DNA from: ZC4RG35 sp040878345
GTDB lineage: Bacteria; Actinomycetota; Acidimicrobiia; Spongiisociales; ZC4RG35
Direction: 5' to 3'
Assembly (NCBI GenBank): GCA_040878345.1
Contig: JBBDML010000001.1
Span: 1 to 44,634, forward strand
Length of the DNA: 44,634 nucleotides
Part shown: one piece after another, positions 17,701 through 25,699 of the stretch
Numbering within the stretch: the first letter of the stretch is position 1
Layout of the letters: each line of letters opens with the position of its first letter
The notes under the pieces: generated by a model
Told to the model about the DNA's origin: nothing
The model's input: only the letters and a program-made list of their open reading frames with translations
Databases searched by the model: none
Translations under genes and position numbers: made by a program

Positions 17701-17996
17701 CGGTAGACGGAGAACACGTCGCGTAGTTGCTCCGGCTCCACCCGCTCGGAGAGCATGGTCGAGCCGACCAGATCGGAGAAGAGGATGGTCATCAAAGCTC
17801 GCTCCCCCAACGGGCCGAGCTGACGGATCGCCACCCGTTGCAGGATCTGGGCTGCCCGCTGGTTGTCAGGGTCGACGGCGCGCACCTCCTCGGCCGTGGC
17901 CCGGGCAGGTTCGAGGTCACCGGCAGCCAGAGACGCCTCTGCCGCGGAGAGAAGCCGTTCGAACAGCCGGCTGAGCTGCGTCTCCGCCGAGGTCAT
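14748..17996 (-). CDS. class III nucleotide cyclase-AAA ATPase-TPR regulator
   Basis: The 1082-residue cytoplasmic protein has three modules. Residues 65-250 are a class III adenylate/guanylate cyclase: metal aspartates D75 (FSDLVGST) and D119 (SGDGILAGF), and N198/R202 (APNLAARI). Residues 290-600 are a STAND/AAA-type ATPase: Walker A GEAGIGKT at 301-308 and Walker B HLLIVEDLHWAD at 424-435. The remainder is TPR-like helical repeats. The usual purine-selecting lysine before the second Asp is a glutamine (MQYSGDG), so nucleotide choice is uncertain. No C-terminal HTH is seen, unlike LuxR-type relatives. The ATG at 17996 is 4 bp after the upstream stop; an open extension to 18086 overlaps that gene and was not used. 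Confidence 0.88.
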   Translation of the reverse strand: MTSAETQLSRLFERLLSAAEASLAAGDLEPARATAEEVRAVDPDNQRAAQILQRVAIRQLGPLGERALMTILFSDLVGSTMLSERVEPEQLRDVFSVYRAAAKEAVERYNGSVMQYSGDGILAGFGYPDPHEDDARRAVLAGLDLVAAMRDARPDLDRRFGVGPGVRVGIHTGRVVVTDLRGDSAARERDSIVGVAPNLAARIQQAAEPDMVAISDVTQQLVDADFFMHTLGVQELKGISRPVEVYAVERPRYARARFEAERYRRAGLVGRDEPRERLSTAWETVREGGAGAAGTTFLVVGEAGIGKTRLVAELLDQIESTGGSVLGAGCLPYYANVSLWPIARMVERALGLANDDDDRLGRLVDHLGSLELDLSGSVPFLAPLIGATGSPAYPAPELDPSAFLDETLNRLVDWLSALAQRTPHLLIVEDLHWADPSTLGFLGRLVERHPGAVLTVATTRDDSSITWRDAVEVLTLSRLDEAASSELVDNLVADADLADELRASIVERAEGIPLFIEELTQSCLDTERSEPMPMRLQELFTWRLKAPGVDLRVAQVAATLGPTFDAGTVSAVIGNEKQVADQLLIMTDEGIVEPSDLAANTYRFRHALLRDAAYETQVLDVRRRTHAEVAEAIADRGAQPALVAEHLDRAGEAGRAAGLYLLAAQAEQGHGAHVEATRLLSRALALLESLPESDDRDLSELTARMLRGLSVSSMQGYAAPDVQSDHRQAEVLATRLGTRPEVLPSLIAIWAYWLTSGDLGTARGLIDRLSGMVRQPAFSWFEPEVESCSGWLDLYEGHLDSARAHLETAIAGFLARPADQSVSPFWPLPNDPVAVSEIALACVSTLQGEPEKAQHWEREAIRRAEEIGFPRGPFSLAFVKTYSAWIRRFLGQHEAARLLGAEIVGIGQVYGYAYWMMLGSAYVTTAEPGGQPDRAFLDQTVATLRLMGQEAFAASNLAYLSQLDAEAGDADQAYQVTEQALEIVHKTGEELHLPELLRLRAVYSLDRGNDPEEAAADLVEAIRVASEQGARVARLRAALELARLPEAVRPKDWRALLIEARGDISSQLATADTTDADALLTV

Positions 17997-18000
17997 GATG

Positions 18001-19587
18001 TCACTGCTGTTCCGCGTCGGTCGCTCGCGAGATGTAGAGCTGGGCGGCGGCGATCCCCTGACCCTGCGGATTTTGGATGGTTCCAACGTATAGGCCCGGC
18101 GAGATCGACCCGGTTGTGGTGGTCAGCCGCACGCCAAAGGACCCGTCATCGAGCTTCTCCACCCCCACCGAGATGTCCTTGGATTCGATGGTGGCGCTCC
18201 CGGCCTCTATGGACACCAGGCTGGAACACGTTGGTTGATCGGTCTCGCCGAGCCCGGCCACCGGGATCAGGGTGCCTTCGGTCCCTGCCGGTGCTGCAGT
18301 GGCGGCGGCGGCTGAGGCCATGGATGTCGCGGCGCCACGACCTGCCCCCGGCGCCGCTCCCGGCGGCATGAACCCAGCGTTGAGCCCCTCCTGGGCCACC
18401 TCATCGACCAGTTCCATGCCGTAGGTCCAGGCACGGGCCCAGTCCTTTGCCAGTTGGGACCAGTAGCGAGTCCCGTCGGCCACCCAATCCGATGCCGAAT
18501 ACCCACCAGCCATGCCTCTCGTGGCGACATCTGCGAAAAGGTCGAGATAGATGCGTGCCGAGTCTCCGAAGAACTGCATCCAGGCATCGAGAGTCTCCCC
18601 AATCGGAGGCGACCCTGAGGTTGACTCTCCCGGAGGCGTGTGGCTGGGTGGTTTCGGGGTGCTGGTCGTCCCGCCCTGTACCGCGGCCCGGATGAAATCG
18701 CTCCAGAACGGGCACACCATCTGAGCCACGTTGTCCCAGATGTCCTGGGTGAACCCGACGATCTTGAGTGCCTTCACCCTGCGGACCGGCCCCACGTCGT
18801 TCACCGAGAGGAATCCGCGATCGACGTCGAGCTCATTGTCGAGACTCAGGTCGAGCTCGTAGGTCATGCCCGCCGCCTGATCTCCATCCCGCCAATAGTC
18901 GCAATGAAGCAGGGTGTTGACCCGTGTCACCAGTTGGACCTCTTCGTGGAACACCCCATGCCAGTGCTCATCGCCGAGCGCCTTGATATCGATGGGATCT
19001 CGTACGCCCACCAGATCCATCTGCTTGAACAGCATCGGTCCGAATTGGGGCCAGTTACGGGGGTCGACCCACTCCGTGAGATGGTCGAAGGGGGCGTCGG
19101 TCTCGAATTCGGAGAGGATCCAGGTGGCGGTGAAACCCCCAACCTGCACTGTCCTGATGCTGCAGACGTCCTGCCCGATGAAGGCTGTGGTGTGATGGGG
19201 AAGTTGCTGTCCACTTGCCGTTGTCGCGAACGGAACCCCGGATCCGGCGGACTCTTTCAGATCCGAGAGGAGCTGTTCGACTTGGAGCCCATGCTCGTCT
19301 GCAACCGACGACGCCAGGAGCCGGTACTCGCTCTCGTTGGCGTCGTAATGGGGAAAACCGGCCCGGGCAAGGTCGTGGAGCGCGGCAAGACGAGCCGAAT
19401 CAGGTATTTGGCCTTTTGGGGCTTCTGCGACGAGACGCATCGCGGTCCCGGGCGATGAGGAATTGAAATCAGGCAGACTGTCCGGGTCGAGATCGCCAAA
19501 GACTCCAGCAGCGCCGTGGAGACCGATGAGTGCATGGTGCGCCACGGCGTCTTGATCGAAATCGGAGTCGTGAGGAACGTCGGTCAT
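18001..19587 (-). CDS. 528-residue protein with phasin-like and beta-sandwich regions
   Basis: No family was recognised. The N-terminal 330 residues have motifs such as FDHLTEWVDPRNWPQFGP and VRRVKALKIVGFTQDIWDN, which could be a START/SRPBCC-like lipid-binding fold. A Pro/Ser/Thr linker follows. Then comes a helical stretch (ARIYLDLFADVATRG, YWSQLAKDWARAWTYGMEL) that resembles phasins, an Ala/Gly-rich linker, and a C-terminal beta-domain ending ISPGLYVGTIQ. No signal peptide. It is the first gene of the isoprenoid/cyclase operon. The layout fits a protein that coats a hydrophobic body or delivers a lipid, but this is inference. Confidence 0.7.
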   Translation of the reverse strand: MTDVPHDSDFDQDAVAHHALIGLHGAAGVFGDLDPDSLPDFNSSSPGTAMRLVAEAPKGQIPDSARLAALHDLARAGFPHYDANESEYRLLASSVADEHGLQVEQLLSDLKESAGSGVPFATTASGQQLPHHTTAFIGQDVCSIRTVQVGGFTATWILSEFETDAPFDHLTEWVDPRNWPQFGPMLFKQMDLVGVRDPIDIKALGDEHWHGVFHEEVQLVTRVNTLLHCDYWRDGDQAAGMTYELDLSLDNELDVDRGFLSVNDVGPVRRVKALKIVGFTQDIWDNVAQMVCPFWSDFIRAAVQGGTTSTPKPPSHTPPGESTSGSPPIGETLDAWMQFFGDSARIYLDLFADVATRGMAGGYSASDWVADGTRYWSQLAKDWARAWTYGMELVDEVAQEGLNAGFMPPGAAPGAGRGAATSMASAAAATAAPAGTEGTLIPVAGLGETDQPTCSSLVSIEAGSATIESKDISVGVEKLDDGSFGVRLTTTTGSISPGLYVGTIQNPQGQGIAAAQLYISRATDAEQQ

Positions 19588-19779
19588 GAAACCCGCCTGG
19601 TCACCTGATTTGCGAAAGGGCCGGATCTGCGGAGGGGGCCAGCGCCGACGACCAGCACTCCTGCGCCGAGGGGAGTCTATACATCCCCATACGGCTTGGT
19701 GCCTGGGACGGCGGTTTCAGACCAGGACCTCGTGTCGGTCACAACGAGGTTCGCTCTTGGGGGAGCGCGATCCGTCAGG

Positions 19780-20619
19780 TCAGGGCAGCGCTACGAAGTC
19801 CTCCAAGAAGTCGCGAGCCGAGGCCGTGTCCAGCCGGTAGGTCTTGTCGGTCGCCTTGCATGGAGCGTCCCCGGTGACCGTCAGCGAGGCGATGATATTG
19901 GTGCCCTCGAGGAAATGGGGCCCACCGGAGTCGCCGTAGCAGGTACCGCCATTCTCGGTCGCCTGGTTCATCGACAGGGTGAGCCACGCCTTGGTCAGCG
20001 ACAAGAATTCCTGATCGGCCCGATTGCGGCTCGAGTTGTCGAGGATCGAGGCAAATCCCCCTCTTCGTGTCTCCCGAACCGTCCCATACCCGACTGCGGT
20101 GAACACCTGATCGGCCAGGTCGCCGCTCATCTTCAGGTCGTCGAGCAACCCGGCCTCGGGCAACACCCCGTAACCGCCGACACCTGCCGGCTCGTCGAGC
20201 ACGATGACCGCCACGTCGAACAGGTCGGCCAGGCCAAGTGTTCCGTACAGCGGGTTCCAATGGATCTCACCGGTGCGGAAGGTGCCGCCCGGGGTGATCT
20301 CCTCGTCGAAGGTGACGAGGACCTCGGCGGTGGGAAAGTCGCTGGCGAGGTCGACAACACAATGAGCGGCGGTGAGGAAGACGTCTTTCCCGGTTGCATC
20401 GCCTGCGCCCTGGACCAGTGTCCCGCTGCAGTACTGCAGGAACTCCTCCTCGGAGTCGCCGGAAGCGGGAGTGTGGATCACCAGCGACCCGACGTGGGGA
20501 TGGTCCTGCCCGTCGGGCTCGCCATAGACGATCCCCACCGCGGCCGCCATCCCGGTAACTCCGAGCATCACCGTGGCCACCAAGACCACGAGGACGCTTC
20601 TCGTCATCTGAGCTCTCAT
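19780..20619 (-). CDS. secreted trypsin-like serine protease (S1)
   Basis: The 279-residue product has a signal peptide (residues 1-27, ending MAAAVG) and a chymotrypsin fold. The catalytic triad is H86 (TAAHC), D135 (FDVAVIVLD) and S231 (GDSGGP). It is exported and probably acts outside the cell on proteins. A GCYGD-like segment (TCYGDSGGP) with a conserved Cys precedes the serine. The ATG at 20619 has AAGGAG 7 bp upstream; the open frame to 21129 is rejected because it would run antisense into the next gene. It is divergent from the TSP3 gene. Confidence 0.88.
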   Translation of the reverse strand: MRAQMTRSVLVVLVATVMLGVTGMAAAVGIVYGEPDGQDHPHVGSLVIHTPASGDSEEEFLQYCSGTLVQGAGDATGKDVFLTAAHCVVDLASDFPTAEVLVTFDEEITPGGTFRTGEIHWNPLYGTLGLADLFDVAVIVLDEPAGVGGYGVLPEAGLLDDLKMSGDLADQVFTAVGYGTVRETRRGGFASILDNSSRNRADQEFLSLTKAWLTLSMNQATENGGTCYGDSGGPHFLEGTNIIASLTVTGDAPCKATDKTYRLDTASARDFLEDFVALP

Positions 20620-20784
20620 TACGCACTCCTTCCTTGCTCGGTTGCCTCCCCAGCCATCGAGCATGCGCAGACTCATCATCGAGTCTTCGTAGCGAGAGAA
20701 CACCGACAGTAGTCGGTGGGCCACTTTGCGGGTCAGGGTCCGACGACGCCCGCCCGATCTCGGCCACAGATAGCCGGAATTCAC

Positions 20785-20814
20785 TTGCCACGAACAGTGG
20801 TGGTCCTGTACGCT
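20785..20814 (+). promoter_or_regulatory. candidate promoter of the TSP3-repeat gene
   Basis: TTGCCA (20785-20790) and TACGCT (20809-20814) are separated by 18 bp, about 85 bp before the ATG at 20900, in the 280-bp divergent region. A small inverted repeat (CCAC-5-GTGG) overlaps the -35 box. The match is moderate. Confidence 0.25.
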
Positions 20815-20899
20815 CCGTGATGTAGTTCGTGGGTGAGAGGGAAGCTCATCCGTCGTGTGGCGGCCTCGCTCGAAGAGACCTCTAACGAAGGAGAAGCGA

Positions 20900-22622
20900 A
20901 TGCGCCGGCTCACCGTCCTGGCCGTTGTCCTATCCCTGCTCGCCATACCGGTATCGGCAGGGGCGCTCGACGCAACACTCAGCGACCACGTCCGACTCGG
21001 CTTCGCCGCCGAGTTTCCCATAAACGAGAGCATTTCCGATGACTGCTGCCTCGGCGCCGGGGAGTACACCGTCGGGTTCAACGGGGCGGCGTCACTGGTG
21101 GTCGACATGGGCGCCGACGTCGACGTCACCTACGACCTGGCTGACCTGATCGACGGGGGGAGCCTGCCTCTCGCCATCGCCTACACGCCCACCAATGACG
21201 TCGGGCCCGAATTGTCGTTGGATGTGAGTGGCGACTTCTCGTTCGACTTCTGTCTGCTCGGGCTGATCTGTGATGGCGACAGCGCCTCCGACGTCACCTT
21301 CGCCGCAGGGACCGGTGACTTCACCGCACCGCTGGCAGGCGACCCGGCAGTCAACATCCCCCTGAGCAGTGACAGTCTCGAGTTCTTCATCGGGCCGTTC
21401 AAGATCGCCGACGCACATATCGAAGGCAATCTGGGTCTGGCCCCGGTGGCCTCGGGAGCCTTCCCCGGCCTGGGTGGGGCAGCCGCCGGTCTGGAAGTCG
21501 GCGGCTCGGGGACACTCACTGCGCCTTCGCCGATCCCGATGCTGGAGTGGCAGACCGCCGGCGACCAGCCGGCGACAGTCCAACTCGATGACCCATTGGC
21601 CGGGGATATAGACCTGACGGCATCACCGGTGGTCCACTGGCTGGCCCCCACCCTCGACTTGACCCTCGAGGTCGATCTGGTCGACTCCATCAACTTCTTC
21701 GGTTTCGACGATGTCTCCGAGTCGTTGATCTCCGGCGACCTCGGGGCCGAGTTCCAGGCGGCGGGTCTGGACGCACTGGTTGGTGATGCGATCGGTGGCT
21801 TGGCCGGGGCGGCCGTGGCCGACCGGATAGCCAACGGATTCATCCCGATACCGCTCCTCGACCCGGAGATAGCCGCGATCTCACTGACCGAGGTCCCAAC
21901 CATCGGGAGTCTGGTGTTCACCATCGACACCGACTCCGACGATGACGGTTTGACCGACGGCGAGGAGATCGCCCTTGGGACCGACCCATTCGACCCGGAC
22001 ACCGATGACGACGGTCTCAGCGACGGCGNNNNNNNNNNNNNNNNNNNNNNNNNNNNNNNNNNNNNNNNNNNNNNNNNNNNNNNNNNNNNNNNNNNNNNNN
22101 NNNNNNNNNNNNNNNNNNNNNNNNNNNNACGAGGTCAACGTCCATGGGACCGACCCGCTGGACCCGGACACCGATGACGACGGTCTCAGCGACGGCGACG
22201 AGGTCAACGTCCATGGGACCGACCCGCTGGACCCGGACACCGATGACGACGGCCTCAACGACGGTCTCGAAGTGGACCTCGGTCTCGACCCACTCAATCC
22301 GGACACTGACGGTGACGGGATTCCCGATGGTCAGGACACCGAGTTCATCGAGAACGCCATCAACGCCCTGGGTGACGAAGCGTTCAAGGACTCCTCGCCG
22401 GGAAAGGGCCTGCGTAACGCCCTGCTCCAGCAGCTGGAGAACATCGAGCGCACCGTCGCTCGAGGTCAGATCGACCAGGCGATTCACCATCTGGAGAATC
22501 TGCGAATGCACCTCGACGGCTGTGGTGCCATCGCCGATGGGAACGACTGGATCGTCGACTGCGATGCCCAGATCCTGATCCGCGATCTGCTCGACCTGCT
22601 GATCGCCAACCTGTCCGCCTGA
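20900..22622 (+). CDS. secreted TSP3-repeat calcium-binding protein, interrupted by gap
   Basis: A signal peptide (MRRLTVLAVVLSLLAIPVSA) leads into about 340 residues of beta-rich sequence with no recognised family. Tandem thrombospondin type 3-like repeats follow, with calcium-loop aspartates (PDTDDDGLSDG). The C-terminal 90 residues are helical (LRNALLQQLENIERTVARG, QAIHHLENLRMHL) and resemble the helical tail found on many bacterial surface proteins. The ATG has AAGGAG upstream. The 100-N gap lies in the repeats and shifts the frame by one, but the flanks fit a single frame if the true gap is a multiple of 3. The protein is probably cell-surface or secreted. Confidence 0.85.
21991..22255 (+). 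repeat. 69-bp tandem repeat encoding TSP3 units
   Basis: Each 69-bp unit encodes 23 residues ending DTDDDGLSDG. Nearly identical units flank the gap; the two right-hand ones, from 22129, are almost base-for-base the same. Low divergence points to recent duplication or frequent copy-number change. Confidence 0.8.
22029..22128. other. assembly gap inside the TSP3 repeats
   Basis: Exactly 100 N. The last base on the left and the first bases on the right join to a continuous repeat unit, so the true gap is likely 69n bp (n may be 0). The placeholder length is not a multiple of 3 and breaks the reading frame artificially. Confidence 0.9.
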
Positions 22623-22626
22623 GGCA

Positions 22627-23055
22627 ATGGGCGCGACCGCACCGGGGAAGGAGCATCCGGCGTACCACCGTCGGATGCTCCTCCTCGCCGGTCTCGCCGG
22701 CGCAGTCCTGATAGTGGCTGCACTGGTCCTGGCGGCCACGGTCGGGGAGACACCGTCGTCGGGCCCGGGTGACGGTGGAACGGAGACCAATGCGGCCCCC
22801 GACACGGAGTCAGTGTCTCAGGATGTCACCGGTGATTCGAATGAAGGGGTGATCGGTTCGTCGGAAGACCCGATCACCGTGGGTGTGGATGCCGCATGCG
22901 CCATGTTCCATCAGGGAGCGACCGTCGCCGAGTTTGCGGCGTGGTTCGAAGCGGACGTCGGCGATGTGGGCACGGCGGAGGAGGAGCTGTTCCGAGCGAT
23001 CCTCCTCGAGGCTCTGACCGAGAGGTGCCCGGAGGTGATCGCCACCGAAGCCTGA
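22627..23055 (+). CDS. small membrane-anchored protein, hypothetical
   Basis: The 142-residue product has one hydrophobic helix (RRMLLLAGLAGAVLIVAAL, about residues 15-42). An acidic Gly/Ser/Thr-rich linker and a C-terminal helical domain with two cysteines (DAACAMFHQG and LTERCPEV) follow. The topology suggests an exported C-terminus. It starts 4 bp after the TSP3 gene stop, so the two are probably co-transcribed and may act together at the cell surface. No family is recognised. Confidence 0.65.
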   Translation: MGATAPGKEHPAYHRRMLLLAGLAGAVLIVAALVLAATVGETPSSGPGDGGTETNAAPDTESVSQDVTGDSNEGVIGSSEDPITVGVDAACAMFHQGATVAEFAAWFEADVGDVGTAEEELFRAILLEALTERCPEVIATEA

Positions 23056-23162
23056 TGCAGCCTCGTCACCACGGCCCCTCGAGAGATCGAACCGCCCCGG
23101 GTGCTCACGAACCAACCGGGCAGGTTGGTGCGTATTGATCAAGTCGCGACAAGGAGGAATCG

Positions 23163-23633
23163 ATGCGACGCACATTCGTGACCCTGGTGGCGCTGGTGCT
23201 CACCCTCGGCCTGATGGCCCCGGTGGCGGCGGCTCAGACCAAGAATTTCAGAGCCCATCTCAGTGGGGGTGACGAAGTTCCCGCGGTCGACAGCGGCGGC
23301 CAAGGACAGGCGATCTTCAGAGTCGACGGGGACCAGGTCCACTACATGCTGATCGTGGCCCACCTCGACGAGATCACCCAGGCCCACATCCACTGCGCCG
23401 CGGCCGGCGTCAACGGACCGGTCAAGGTGTTCCTGTTCGGGCTGGTCCCGACTGGGGTCGACAGCAACGGCATCCTCTCCATGGGGAGCTTCACCGCCGA
23501 GGACTTCACCGGTGCCTGTCCCGGAATCGAGACCATCGACGACCTGGTGGCGGCGATGGCATCCGGCGGCGCCTATGTCAATGTGCACACCATCGACTTC
23601 CCTGGCGGTGAGATCCGGGGTCAGATCGGCTGA
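23163..23633 (+). CDS. secreted CHRD-domain protein
   Basis: The 156-residue product has a signal peptide (residues 1-24, ending PVAAAQ) and a single CHRD domain. The domain shows FRAHLSGGDEVPAV, ITQAHIHCAAAGVNGPV and the terminal VNVHTIDFPGGEIRGQI, all typical of this fold. CHRD domains are extracellular modules of unclear function in bacteria. The ribosome-binding site AAGGAGGA is strong. It follows two other exported proteins and precedes a terminator. Confidence 0.9.
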   Translation: MRRTFVTLVALVLTLGLMAPVAAAQTKNFRAHLSGGDEVPAVDSGGQGQAIFRVDGDQVHYMLIVAHLDEITQAHIHCAAAGVNGPVKVFLFGLVPTGVDSNGILSMGSFTAEDFTGACPGIETIDDLVAAMASGGAYVNVHTIDFPGGEIRGQIG

Positions 23634-23649
23634 TCTGACCGAGGGACAA

Positions 23650-23690
23650 CGACGGGGCGGGAAGGGTCTGAGTCTCTTTCCCCGCCGTCG
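23650..23690. terminator. hairpin between convergent CHRD and zwf genes
   Basis: CGACGG and CCGTCG close a stem that continues through GGGAA/TTTCC with two mismatches, about 17 bp in all, around a TCTGAGT loop. It lies between two convergent genes and may stop transcripts from both sides. There is no long T-run. Confidence 0.55.
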
Positions 23691-23744
23691 ACTTGCAGGT
23701 GAATGCACCCGAGCCCTGCCCTACCCGACCCCGCCAACCTCCGG

Positions 23745-25124
23745 TCAGCCGGTGAGCCATTCCCAGTCCGGCCCAACCAGGGCATCCGCCTCATTAGGCC
23801 CTGACGAGCCCTGCTCATACGGAAACCGCCCGGGAGGTGAGTCGAGGATCGGTGAGACGATGCGCCACGCCTCCATGACCGCTTCGACCCGGGCGAATAG
23901 CGACTGATCACCACGCAGGGCGTCGCCGAGAAGACGCTGGTATGCGTCCTGGCTCTCCCTCAGGTTGTCCCCGTACTCCAGGCTGAAGTCGACCGGCTCA
24001 CTCACGATCTTGGGGCCGGGGCGCTTCGACTGCATCGAGAGCACGATCCGCTCTGCCGGTTTCGACTGGAAGAAGATCCGGTTCGGCTCGGGAGCCTTGG
24101 CCTCGTCGCCGAAGAGGAGCCGGGGAGGGCGTAGGAACTCGACGACCGCCTCGGTGACGGTGGTGTCGAGCCCCTTGCCGGTTTTGATCAACCAGGGCAC
24201 GCCGGCCCAACGCCACGAGTCGATCTCGAACCGGGCGGCGAAGAAGGTCTCGGTAGCCGAATCGGGGGCCACCCCCGGCTCGTCGATGTATCCGGCGTAC
24301 TGCCCGGTGACCACCTCATCAGGCTCGAGCGATCTGATCGCCTTGAGCACCTTGAGCCGCTCGTCGCGGAGATCGTCCGGGTCGTCGGAGACCGGCGGCT
24401 CCATCGCCAGTAGCGACAGCACCACGAGGAGGTGGTTCTGGACTACGTCGCGCATCGCCCCCACCGAGTCGTAGAAGGCACCCCTCCCCTCGACACCGAA
24501 CGCCTCGGACATGGTGATCTGCACCCCGCGGACGAAATGGCGATTCCAGATGGGCTCGAGAAGGGTGTTGGAGAACCGGAAGACCATCAGGTTCTGCAGG
24601 GCCCCTTTGCCCAGGAAGTGGTCGATCCGGTAGACCCGCTCCTCCGGGTAATGGCGGTGGATGATCTGGTTCAATTCCAGAGCGCTGGCGGTGTCCCGGC
24701 CAAAGGGCTTCTCCACCACCACTCGCCCATGATGGTGCAACCCGACGGCAGCGAGACCCTGAATCACGTCGTCGAAGAGGGAGGGCGGGATGGCGAGGTA
24801 TGACACGGTGCAGCGACGATCCCCGACCCGCTGCTTGATCGCCTCGAAGGTGGCGGGGTCTTGGTAGTTCCCGGACACATGGCTGAGTTGCGACCCGAGC
24901 CGGTCCAACACCTCTGGGTCGATCTCGATCCCCGCCTCCTCGATGGCCTCTCGGGCCCGTTTCCGCAGCGAATCACTGTCCTCCTGGGCTCGGCTCACCC
25001 CGATGATCGGCATGCCGAGCCGATGGTCCTCAGCCAGGGCATAGAGAGCGGGGAAGAGTCGTCTCCGCGCCAGATCCCCGGTGATCCCGAACAGGATCAG
25101 CGCGTCGGCGTGTTCCTCGCTCAA
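23745..25124 (-). CDS. zwf: glucose-6-phosphate 1-dehydrogenase
   Basis: The 459-residue enzyme oxidises glucose 6-phosphate with NADP+ in the oxidative pentose phosphate pathway. FGITGDLARRRLFPALYAL near the N-terminus is the cofactor-binding loop. RIDHFLGKGALQNLMVFRF is the substrate site; the usual Glu after GK is Gly here. VVEKPFGRD and WRWAGVPWLIKTGK are also family motifs. No ATG lies near the fold's start, so the TTG at 25124 was chosen; the long open extension to 25388 overlaps the divergent gene. It is a stand-alone gene with no transaldolase or 6-phosphogluconate dehydrogenase beside it. Confidence 0.9.
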   Translation of the reverse strand: MSEEHADALILFGITGDLARRRLFPALYALAEDHRLGMPIIGVSRAQEDSDSLRKRAREAIEEAGIEIDPEVLDRLGSQLSHVSGNYQDPATFEAIKQRVGDRRCTVSYLAIPPSLFDDVIQGLAAVGLHHHGRVVVEKPFGRDTASALELNQIIHRHYPEERVYRIDHFLGKGALQNLMVFRFSNTLLEPIWNRHFVRGVQITMSEAFGVEGRGAFYDSVGAMRDVVQNHLLVVLSLLAMEPPVSDDPDDLRDERLKVLKAIRSLEPDEVVTGQYAGYIDEPGVAPDSATETFFAARFEIDSWRWAGVPWLIKTGKGLDTTVTEAVVEFLRPPRLLFGDEAKAPEPNRIFFQSKPAERIVLSMQSKRPGPKIVSEPVDFSLEYGDNLRESQDAYQRLLGDALRGDQSLFARVEAVMEAWRIVSPILDSPPGRFPYEQGSSGPNEADALVGPDWEWLTG

Positions 25125-25254
25125 GTCTCGACCACGGCGAGAACTTACTCGGGGTTGGCGGCCCTTCGGCGAGGGCACCGATCCCAGGCCCCTGTCGCCA
25201 CCTCCTGGTCCTCCGCCATGGGTAGGTTTGTCCTCCCCATACCAGAGGAGCACC

Positions 25255-25641
25255 ATGGAAGAGCACCCCAACGTCGAGCTGTACCGGCAGGGCATGGATG
25301 CCTCGATTAACGACCCGGAGGCCTTCGCCCAGCTCCTCGACGACGACGTCGTCTGGTGGCAGATCGGGTCACCGCCGTTGCGGGGCAAGGAAGCCGTCCT
25401 TCAGGCGATGTCAGGCTACGAGGGCCTTGACTTTCAGGCCGACATCCACGACGTGGTCGCCAACGACGACCATGTGGTAGGTCTGGTCACTGCCACCGTC
25501 CGGACCGGGGACCAAGAGTTCACCTACCGAACCGCCGAGATCGCCCATGTCAAGGAGGGCAAGGTGACCGAGCGGTGGGCGTTCTCCGACGATACTCAGG
25601 CGATCGCCGACTTCTTCTCGGGCCTCGGGGTCGCCGAATAG
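25255..25641 (+). CDS. NTF2-like (SnoaL/ketosteroid isomerase-fold) protein
   Basis: The 128-residue protein has the cone-shaped NTF2 fold: an N-terminal helix pair (NVELYRQGMDASINDPEAFA), LLDDDVVWWQIGSPPLRGK, and a curved sheet ending AEIAHVKEGKVTERWAF. This superfamily covers small-molecule isomerases, hydrolases and binding proteins. The ATG has GAGGAG upstream. The specific role is unknown. Confidence 0.8.
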   Translation: MEEHPNVELYRQGMDASINDPEAFAQLLDDDVVWWQIGSPPLRGKEAVLQAMSGYEGLDFQADIHDVVANDDHVVGLVTATVRTGDQEFTYRTAEIAHVKEGKVTERWAFSDDTQAIADFFSGLGVAE

Positions 25642-25699
25642 TCGGGGGCCCGATCGACTCGGCAGCGCCTGTGGCGCTGGTTTGTTGCACTATGGGCAG

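Noticed and set aside
20855..22177. TSP3 gene ending just after the gap in the same frame
   Set aside because: The short tail after the N run is in the wrong frame. The repeat continues in another frame, which the placeholder length explains.
23745..25388. Longer zwf start at 25388
   Set aside because: It would add about 88 low-similarity residues and overlap the divergent NTF2-like gene; the conserved fold begins just after the TTG at 25124.
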